Positions 10,901-16,555 of a DNA stretch of 16,555 nucleotides are shown here, piece by piece. The position numbers were made by a program, and so were the translations under genes. Source of the stretch: Haplosporangium gracile. Taxonomy: Eukaryota; Mortierellomycota; Mortierellomycetes; Mortierellales; Mortierellaceae. Below the pieces are notes generated by a model, which worked only from the letters and a program-made list of their open reading frames with translations, did not search any database and had not been told where the DNA came from. The stretch is from positions 1 through 16,555 of the forward strand of contig JAAAUF010000905.1 in assembly GCA_015499985.1 (NCBI GenBank), written 5' to 3'. Positions within the stretch are counted from its first letter, which is position 1. The number at the start of each line of letters is the position of its first letter.

Positions 10901-11437
10901 CATTCGGGTGAGCAGTATGAGGTCAAAACGAAGGAGTCGGTGTTGTATCCCGAGATAATCCATCAGGTCTGGAGGGATATGCATCATCAGCATCATCAGC
11001 GGCCCCATTGCCAACAGCAGCAGCAACAGCGTGCGCCTATGCCTCAGGTCGCGACGTATGAGGAGTATCAGCGCAGTCTGATGCAGTCTGATCCTCGACG
11101 TGACAGTTACCAGCCTCGGCAACAGGCGCCGCCGCCACGCGATCGGACCGGGCCCTACTACAGCTATAATGACTACCGCCAGCAGCAGCATAACTTGCAC
11201 CGCGAGGATCTCTCCAGTGCACCTTCCTCACCCCAGTCCCCTCGCCATGATGAATTCCAAGACGAGAACTCTCAACAGCGCCATCAGCAGCATCAGCAGC
11301 AGAGACAAGGGTCAGGCGCAAGCGCGAATATGCACCGTCGCATCTCGATTGCCGAACTGTGTAACCCCATGCAGGGTCTTGCGACCGAACGCGCTCAGCG
11401 GCAAGAGGAGACTGTCTCCAAGAGGACCTCCATGTAA
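4934..11437 (+). CDS. Very large C2H2 zinc-finger transcription factor, STRE-type fingers
   Basis: Two exons, 4934-7965 and 8344-11437, encode 2041 residues. I chose ATG 4934 (CCAGCAATGG) because earlier in-frame residues are T-rich leader translation. Residues 1-980 are low-complexity Ser/Pro/Gln/His. A bipartite nuclear-localisation-like signal lies at 847-865 (KRR, ten residues, KIKAKR). Finger 1 is 990-1013 (C-x5-C-x12-H-x3-H). After a TGEKPYK linker, finger 2 is 1021-1043 (C-x4-C-x12-H-x3-H). Helix residues are R1002/H1005/R1008 and R1032/N1035/Q1038, a pattern known from Msn2/4-like factors. This predicts nuclear binding to AAGGGG. Beyond the fingers lie more poly-Gln/His, a duplicated LPQV...RLxEHR motif (1294, 1373), a VKKE sumoylation-type site (1681-1684) and three globular-looking blocks (1553-1616, about 1704-1760, 1789-1892) that I cannot assign. 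Five RRxS sites suggest PKA control. Factor class is confident; target and function are inferred. Confidence 0.9.
5684..5761 (+). repeat. GAGCAC/AAGCAC tandem repeat coding for Glu-His-Lys
   Basis: Within the zinc-finger gene, residues 251-276 are an alternating His/Glu/Lys/Arg run made of repeated GAG-CAY, AAG-CAC and GAG-CGA codon pairs. It is the only strongly charged block in the Ser/Pro/Gln-rich amino-terminal region. Repeat expansion is the simplest origin. Confidence 0.8.
6935..6958 (+). repeat. AAC trinucleotide repeat (poly-Asn)
   Basis: Eight AAC codons encode Asn 668-675 of the zinc-finger protein. They are followed by TAT and more AAC codons. This in-frame coding microsatellite is likely to vary in length between strains. 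Confidence 0.9.
7966..8343 (+). other. Coding intron inside zinc finger 1
   Basis: Donor AAAG then GTAAAA at 7966; acceptor after a long T tract (CTTTTTTAG) ending at 8343. Length is 378 nt, phase 2, splitting Arg1011. Joining the exons restores [13 protein letters not shown], which completes finger 1 and its canonical linker. The splice is therefore supported by protein logic. The finger-2 frame stays open upstream to 8207, but that stretch is intronic read-through. Confidence 0.93.
8675..8767 (+). repeat. CAT/CAG repeats (poly-His, poly-Gln)
   Basis: Runs of CAT and CAG/CAA codons encode His and Gln tracts from residue 1122 of the zinc-finger protein, about 80 residues after finger 2. Gln-rich tracts next to DNA-binding domains often act in activation or condensate formation. 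Here that is inference only. Confidence 0.85.
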
Positions 11438-11562
11438 AAAAAAATCCTCTCTCTCTCTCCTGCGCCATAAACCTCCACAGATTTACAAAACAAAGCAAAA
11501 ATCAATACAACCAAACATCATACTTTGAATAAATAATAATGCGAAATTTGTTATGATCATCG
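11438..11562. other. Short gap between convergent genes
   Basis: Only 125 bases separate the stop codon of the zinc-finger gene (TAA ending 11437) from that of the RhoGAP gene (TAG, 11563-11565 on the minus strand). The gap starts with an A run and a CT-rich patch and ends AT-rich. It is too short for two separate 3' ends of ordinary length, so the transcripts probably overlap as antisense tails. Confidence 0.7.
11528..11533 (+). terminator. AATAAA polyadenylation signal
   Basis: AATAAA, inside AATAAATAATAAT, lies about 90 bases after the stop codon of the zinc-finger gene, a normal position for a cleavage and polyadenylation signal. Cleavage just downstream would fall close to or inside the last codons of the convergent RhoGAP gene. 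Confidence 0.6.
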
Positions 11563-14500
11563 CTATTTGTTCAAAAAAGGGTCTTTGGAACCGTTGGTGT
11601 TCTTTTCCTCGCGCAGGTCAGTATATGCAGGAGGGGAAGATATAGGTACTGCTGTAGTGGTCGTCGTTGCCGTCGTCGGCGCAGTAGTCGTGGTTGGTGC
11701 GGGTATAGCTTCAACTTGGGGCAAATGATGAGGGTGTTGTTGTTGTGGTTCATGGTGCCCCTGCAGATCCTTCTTGTCTACTACAAAGAACTGTTCATCT
11801 TGTCGGTACTCTTGTTCATGCCGTCGATAAATCTCATCCTGCTCCTCCTGAAGAAGCTGTTGCTGCAGACGCAAATGAGTCTCCTGGCCATCATCATCTC
11901 CTTCTCCCTTCTCCAGTTCCAGTTCCCGACTCCTCACGCAACCATGTTCCCTACCAACAACCTCATACTCCTCCTCTGCCTCCGCCGGCACCTTGACCGT
12001 TTGGAGAACTTGCTGCTGCTGATCAGTCTCATCGTCCTCTTCGGGATAAGGGTCAAAGATCCATTCCTGCTGCTCGATCAACGTGTCGACGATACTGGAT
12101 TGTTTGCCAGTGTTAATAATGCTGGTTAGATCGTCGACCTCCTGACGGAGCAAGTTAGGCGCAAAACAGATGGCCAGGTTCGCAGAATCCATTTTGGTGG
12201 TCTGGTACTGGTCCTGCACTCGACTCAAGTGCAACATCAGGTACTGTAGCGTGTTGAAGTTGACTTCTGGGAGAGAGTGGACCAGCGACTTGATCGTGTA
12301 TAATTTCTCGTTATAATCCGTGATATCTAAAAGCCGAAAAAAAAAAAAAGACTGTCAATGCTCAAGACCATGTATCCACCAAACCGGCATCAATACAGCA
12401 AACAACGACAAACGAAAAAAAAAAAGGATGACCCGACTCACCAGCGGCAGCAATAAAGCTTGGATAAAAATCAAACAGTATCAGGGGCTCACGCAACTCT
12501 CGGAAGTAGAGCTTGAGTAACGCAGCAATCGTGTTGACATCCGGTTCCTTCTCGATCAGTTTCTCGACATCCAGTCCCTCGTTAAAGGCTCGCTTCAAGT
12601 TCTGAATCGACGCCATGTGTCCCGACACGCGGTAGATTCCTGCCGTCGCCAACCCACGAGACTCAATCGCCTTGACACACAGCTCCACTACTTTGGGTAC
12701 AGTCCTTCCAGACTCAACCGTCAGCGACCCTCCAAAGACTATTATTACATGAGAAAGTACGAAAATAGCGATTAGCATGAATGGCCAATTTGATGTAGTC
12801 GTACGTTCAAAATTATATGCAAATGTTCGTTACCTCCTTGGGCTGACTTGAAAACAGCAGGATCCTTTCTAACATCCTTGTCCTTGTACTTGTCTTTGAT
12901 CTTGTCCTTGGGTTTGTCCTTGGGCTTGTCCTTTTCCTTTTCCTTCTCTTTCTCTTTCTCCTTTTCTTTGTCCTTGTCCTTGGAGAAAAAGCTCCTGCTC
13001 ATGTTGGTTAACTTAGACTTGGCACCTTGATGAGACCCATATGATCCATGAGAGCCACTTCCAGGTGAACCAGCGTCATGGTGTGGCCCTCCAAAGCCCT
13101 CAAAGCCAGCCTCATGTTCCTTCTGTAATTCGCGATTGCTCTTGCGTTTGGGATCGGTGAAGGCTCGGTGTGTGGCAGACTGTCGTTGTTGCTGTTGATG
13201 ATAATGTTGTTGTTGTTGCTGGTCAAGTTGTGCCGCATCGAAAAAGGCCTCTTCTCCTTCTGGTAATTTGAGCCTTTCGTCCTGCGCCGACTTTCTCCGT
13301 GGAACATGGATACTATGCGCCACCATGCTACGGATGCCTCGTCCTTTCTCCATCTTGAGCGGGTTCTTGCTGCTGGTCTTCAGGTCCTTCTCCTCAATTT
13401 TCTTGTTCATCTTCAGGTTCGACGACTCGCTTCCTCCAGATGTTTGGCGTTTCAAAACTTGTAAGACATCTATTCTCACACGATATATTTGTTACATTTG
13501 ATTAGAACACTATAGCTCATCGACATCATCAAAACAGCGGAAGGAGTCATAGTAACAAGACTTACAAGAGTCTTCGACGCCAGAAAGCTCTTCTGACTTT
13601 CGGCTGGCAAGAGAAACTCCAATGTCCTTGATCCAGATTTTTTCATCGCCGCCAGAGGGATCCTGAAGTAGCAACCGTACACTGGCTCCGGGTGTGATAT
13701 AGAAGTAATTTTTCTTCTTGGTGAGGGCCTGGCCGTTGATGGGTAGTTCCACAGCCACCTTCTCTAGATCAAAACATCCCGACGGCTTGACTTGCGTTGC
13801 CTGTCGTAGTTTGTGTAAAGACTCTGTTGAGGCCTTGAGCGAGTGGGCGTTCTTGATGGTGCCACTGTCGTCACGGTAGAACAGGAGGAAGCCCTTATAA
13901 ATCACCACCCAGTAGTCCTTCCATGAGCTGATCGTCGCATTGGTGGAAACTTTTTGTGATTTTACTCGTAGGGAGCCCTTCCGTTGAATACTTTCCATGG
14001 GTAATTGGTTCAGTTGCTATAGGAGGATAGTCAATAGTTAAGTGCAGGTAATTCATGAAACCTTTATCGTTCGTGACATTCAACCAGAGAATCATGTCGT
14101 TACTTACCAGCGCGTGAAGCTCCTCCTCGGATAGACTCAGGCCCAGCAACTGACTCTGAAGCATATTGTCGTCGACTGAAGATTGTCTTTTGGGGGTTGC
14201 CCTGGGTATTGCTGGTGACATGACGTCTTGCATCTTGCCCGGCGTCGACAAAGCCGGACTCGAGTCGAAGGGTCCATCTGAAGACTCGGACGGGCGAGGT
14301 GATTGAAACTGGCTTCGTTGCACTTCTGGACTTGTTGGGCGATTCCAAGTCGTCTCGCCCGTCGAAGAGTTGAAAAAGTATTGAGAGCCGTCATCGTCTA
14401 TCCACGCAAACGTTAAAAAAAGATGGTGAGCAATTGTCAATTGATTTGCCACGCACAAAAAAAAATTATAATGCCTCAATTGCACATCGTTTTCGAGACA

Positions 14501-16264
14501 CCCGTCAAGGTCCACTCTTTACCTTGGGCACTGTTCCAGCCCTCTGGGAGGGGTTCCTCTGTCGTAGAGCCATAGTCCTGATCCAAGACCTCCATCTGGT
14601 GCTCATTACGCTGGCTGGCGAAAGGATCGCTATGAGTTGATGGCGAGTTGTTGACAGAGGGCAGCTTCCACGAGGTTTCCTTTGTGATGATGTTGTAGTA
14701 GTACAATCGCCCTTTTGAGTTTGTGGTGGCACTCCAGTTGGGTGGTAACATAACCTCCTCGCTGTCCGACCCATCTGTAGGCTCTGGTGGAGGAGCTCGG
14801 ATCTGTGAAGCTGTTCCCGCGCTGTCAGAAAAAGGCCTCTGTGTTGGTGAAGCTTGATGGACGGTTGATGTTGGTGGATGTGAATGATGTTGCTGCTGGT
14901 CCGGGTTTTGGTCGGCGGCGTGATGTTGGCCAGAAATATGCTGAGGGGAGGTGTCGGTGACTTCATATGGATGGACTGAGTTATTGGTTGAATCGAATGT
15001 CTCTATATGGCTGGAATAGGGCAGATCGGACCCTTGCCCCGGTTTCTCCTGGGACGACGCACGCGGAGGGTACACGATTCCTTGGGGGACCTGATCCATA
15101 TCTGGCTCCTGTCCAATTTCATTTGCTAAAAATGATATTCATTCAAATTATTGCATAAAACTGAGAAAAAATGCAAAAGATCGTCCATAATTGGATGCCA
15201 TTTTGCCACTTTTTTGACAATGCGCTCGTAGTTTGGGCGTTTCTGGCTGACTGATTGACTGGGAGCAAAAAAATGTCAAGGTTCAGGGTCAATTGATACC
15301 CATACTTTACCTTCCAACAGCCGGCATCGGTTTGCAGGAAAGATCCCTGTCATGCCATTGCAGTCTCCTAAATGATCGTTATTGTAAGATCGTTCAAGGG
15401 TGACATGATCAACAGTTTGTCACGAAGACATAACCACCTGAGCTCAATTGAACATACACATCAAAGGCGCTTCGTTTCGATGACAAAACGCGAATGCCAG
15501 ATATCTGCTGCCAACAACCGTTACCTTCCCACCTGGAGGTCATATTGCCAACATTTAGCAATTGGTGTTAACGTGAAGCATTATCCAGACAAGAAGACAT
15601 TCGAGAAAAGGAAAGAAAGAGCGTCAGTGAGAGGACTATGGAAAAAAGGTCGGGGGAAGGGGCGAGCTGTCGAACAAAGATAAAAAAGCTGTGGCGAACT
15701 GTATACGACCCCTTAGGGAACACTCTCAAACACACAATGACAGCAACTCTCCTTCAAAACACCATTGACAAGGTACTCAAGATACAACAATCTCACGCAT
15801 ACACACGCACGCATTTTTTTTTTTGTTTCGTTGATTCACCTGTTCATTACAGCCGGTCCACACATGGTGGCATCGAAAAAAAGAAAAAGAGCGCTGTGAA
15901 AGAGAGATTGCTCTCATTACCATTCGTCATGGGAGTCGTCCTGAATCAGAATGTGGTCGCCTTTACGGAAGGACTATGCGCAATTGTTTACGTCGGGTGG
16001 GTTTTAAAGAAAGAAAGACGACCAGATGTCAGTTGTCATTCAGGCGATCAGTTTGTTGTTTTTTCTTTGACGTTTATTGTTGTCGTGTTGTTGCTGTTGC
16101 TGTTGCCGCTCCAGTTGAGTTGTGAAACGAAAGAGATAGAGGAAGAGGAAGAGGAAGAGGAAGACGAGGAGAAGAGGGATGAGGGCGAGGTCCGCGGTGT
16201 GTATTCTTACGAGTTCGTCCTCGTGGGTTGCGACGTAGTCCCACTCTGCGATGGCCCAATGCAT
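11563..16264 (-). CDS. SH3-WW-WW-PH-RhoGAP protein (ARHGAP12/27-like)
   Basis: Ten exons in transcript order: 16264-16211, 15973-15921, 15532-15525, 15367-15311, 15125-14523, 14397-14108, 14016-13566, 13469-12834, 12738-12442, 12326-11563. Every phase matches, giving 1070 residues. An in-frame TGA directly precedes ATG 16264, supporting that start. Domains: SH3 3-57 (DEL, WWEG, GIFPAN); WW1 184-213 (W188, W210); WW2 250-279 (W254, W276); PH about 367-493 (late Trp 483); Gln-rich and Lys/Glu/Asp tracts; RhoGAP about 719-906 with arginine finger R754 (GIYRVSG), LLKLYFREL and NLAICFAPNLL including N866. It should stimulate GTP hydrolysis by Rho, Rac or Cdc42, with PH, WW and SH3 directing it to membranes and proline-rich partners in polarised growth. 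The carboxy tail is Gln/Thr-rich and contains PPAY (1048-1051). Which GTPase it acts on cannot be read from sequence. Confidence 0.92.
11623..11634 (-). other. PPAY motif, candidate WW ligand in the RhoGAP tail
   Basis: Codons for Pro-Pro-Ala-Tyr, residues 1048-1051, twenty residues before the stop. PPxY is the standard ligand of group I WW domains, and this same protein has two intact WW domains. The motif sits in a flexible Thr/Pro-rich tail, a setting that fits a docking site. Confidence 0.6.
12871..12984 (-). repeat. KD/KE charged repeat in the RhoGAP protein
   Basis: Residues about 668-705 are an uninterrupted alternation of Lys with Asp or Glu, plus a few Pro-Lys-Asp units, encoded by tandem AAGGAC/AAGGAA-type hexamers. 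The tract directly precedes the RhoGAP domain. It could be a charged helix or a flexible basic linker that contacts acidic membranes. Repeat expansion is the likely origin. Confidence 0.85.
15525..15532 (-). other. 8-nt microexon completing the SH3 domain
   Basis: The exon reads GTGGGAAG. It is preceded by acceptor GACCTCCAG and followed by donor GTAACG. It turns the TG left by the upstream exon and the GA that opens the next exon into Trp-Trp-Glu-Gly, giving DEWWEGDCNGMTGIFPANR, the expected SH3 core. Without it, the reading frame shifts, the GIFPAN segment is lost, and a TGA follows at the start of the exon at 15125. The flanking introns are 388 and 157 nt. Confidence 0.85.
15533..15920 (-). 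other. Longest RhoGAP intron, with two AAGGGG sites
   Basis: Intron 2 of the RhoGAP gene runs from donor GTAATG (15920) to acceptor CTCCAG (15533), 388 nt, against 91-237 nt for the others. It contains AAGGGGCG at 15657-15664 and CCCCTT at 15709-15714, the same elements clustered at 947-1340. An open plus-strand frame across this region is antisense to the intron and has no protein-like sequence. Confidence 0.75.
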
Positions 16265-16400
16265 TCAGTTTCGGTCAGATAAGGAAGAGGGAAGAGGTGC
16301 GAAGGATAATGAGAAAGAAAGATACAAAGAGGGAGAAGTAAGGAAGGTGGAAGAGAAGGAGTTATGTGCCAGAATGAACCGGTGAACAGTGAGTCCGAGC
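16265..16400 (-). other. CT-rich 5' leader of the RhoGAP gene
   Basis: On the minus strand this stretch is rich in TTTCTTTCTC and CTTCC units, like the leader of the zinc-finger gene. It ends at ACTGAATGCATTGG, where ATG 16264 starts the SH3 domain almost immediately. No upstream SH3-like or other coding exon is visible. Confidence 0.5.
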
Positions 16401-16426
16401 TGAGAAACAGAGTAGTACACGAGTGT

Positions 16427-16433
16427 CCTTATA
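16427..16433 (-). promoter_or_regulatory. TATA-like box of the RhoGAP gene
   Basis: TATAAGG on the minus strand (CCTTATA on the plus strand), about 165 bases upstream of ATG 16264 and just before the CT-rich leader. The spacing fits a core promoter with a leader of roughly 100-140 nt. Confidence 0.4.
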
Positions 16434-16470
16434 TCACGGCTGCAGGCCATGCGATTACACTCAAAATCAT

Positions 16471-16477
16471 TTAGTCA
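16471..16477. promoter_or_regulatory. TTAGTCA bZIP-type site
   Basis: TTAGTCA is an AP-1/Yap1-type recognition sequence. It lies about 40 bases upstream of the TATA-like box of the RhoGAP gene and is followed at once by CATG. A 7-bp match in about 290 bases of leader and promoter is weak evidence by itself. Confidence 0.2.
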
Positions 16478-16516
16478 CATGATTTGTATTAGTGAGAGAT
16501 ACACTAAACAACAACA

Positions 16517-16555
16517 ATGGCGCGTTATTCCTCCTTTCCGCCCATCCTTTCACTC
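16517..16555 (+). CDS. Possible start of a divergent gene, cut by the window edge
   Basis: ATG 16517 has a favourable context (ACAACAACAATGG) and opens a frame of 13 codons (MARYSSFPPILSL) to the end of the window. Too short to identify. If real, it would share a roughly 250-bp bidirectional promoter with the RhoGAP gene. It may equally be part of a noncoding CT-rich leader. Confidence 0.2.
   Translation, partial: MARYSSFPPILSL

Noticed and set aside
12848..13030. Plus-strand frame of Leu/Ser/Phe repeats resembling a membrane protein
   Set aside because: It is the antisense of the Lys/Glu/Asp tract of the RhoGAP gene.
14476..15099. ATG 15099 as the start of the RhoGAP protein
   Set aside because: The frame continues upstream through AAT-GAA-ATT to a TTTTTAG acceptor at 15126 and joins in phase to SH3-coding exons.
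15638..16282. Plus-strand frame of 214 codons near the right end
   Set aside because: It is antisense to the SH3 exons and their introns, and its sequence is low complexity (Glu and Leu/Val runs from GAA and GTT repeats).

Overview
This is nuclear DNA of a fungus. It has spliceosomal introns with GTRAGT-type donors and YAG acceptors, CT-rich gene leaders, and two large multidomain eukaryotic genes. Very long Ser/Pro/Gln/His low-complexity stretches, a two-finger C2H2 factor and a metazoan-like SH3-WW-WW-PH-RhoGAP protein together suggest an early-diverging fungus (Mucoromycota, perhaps Mortierella-like). That placement is inference from style, not from a marker gene. I saw no bacterial operon structure, rRNA, tRNA, CRISPR array or transposon.

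Layout. Positions 1-3600 contain no gene I can name. They hold a CT-rich leader-like stretch, weak coding-like remnants (245-901), a 22-bp direct repeat, a cluster of AAGGGG elements (947-1340) and a convincing but unassigned intron signature (2959-3223). Positions 3600-4933 are a CT-rich, probably spliced 5' leader. Positions 4934-11437 (+) encode a 2041-residue transcription factor whose single coding intron (7966-8343) lies inside zinc finger 1. After a gap of only 125 bases, 11563-16264 (-) encodes a convergent RhoGAP of 1070 residues in ten exons. Positions 16265-16555 hold the RhoGAP leader, a TATA-like box and possibly the first codons of a divergent gene.

Main results. (1) The RhoGAP gene reaches about 1.2 kb further upstream than its long exons suggest. 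Four small exons, one of only 8 nt, rebuild a complete SH3 domain in frame, giving the domain order of animal ARHGAP12/ARHGAP27. (2) The RhoGAP carries its own candidate ligands: an SH3-type RxxPxxP site and a C-terminal PPAY motif for its WW domains. This suggests autoinhibition or dimerisation. (3) The zinc fingers carry the recognition residues expected for a stress-response element (STRE, AAGGGG). The protein has five RRxS PKA-consensus sites, and AAGGGG elements cluster upstream. Together this suggests an Msn2/4-like, possibly autoregulated, stress factor with an unrecognised C-terminal region.

The two genes face each other tail to tail. Nothing in the sequence shows that they share a pathway.
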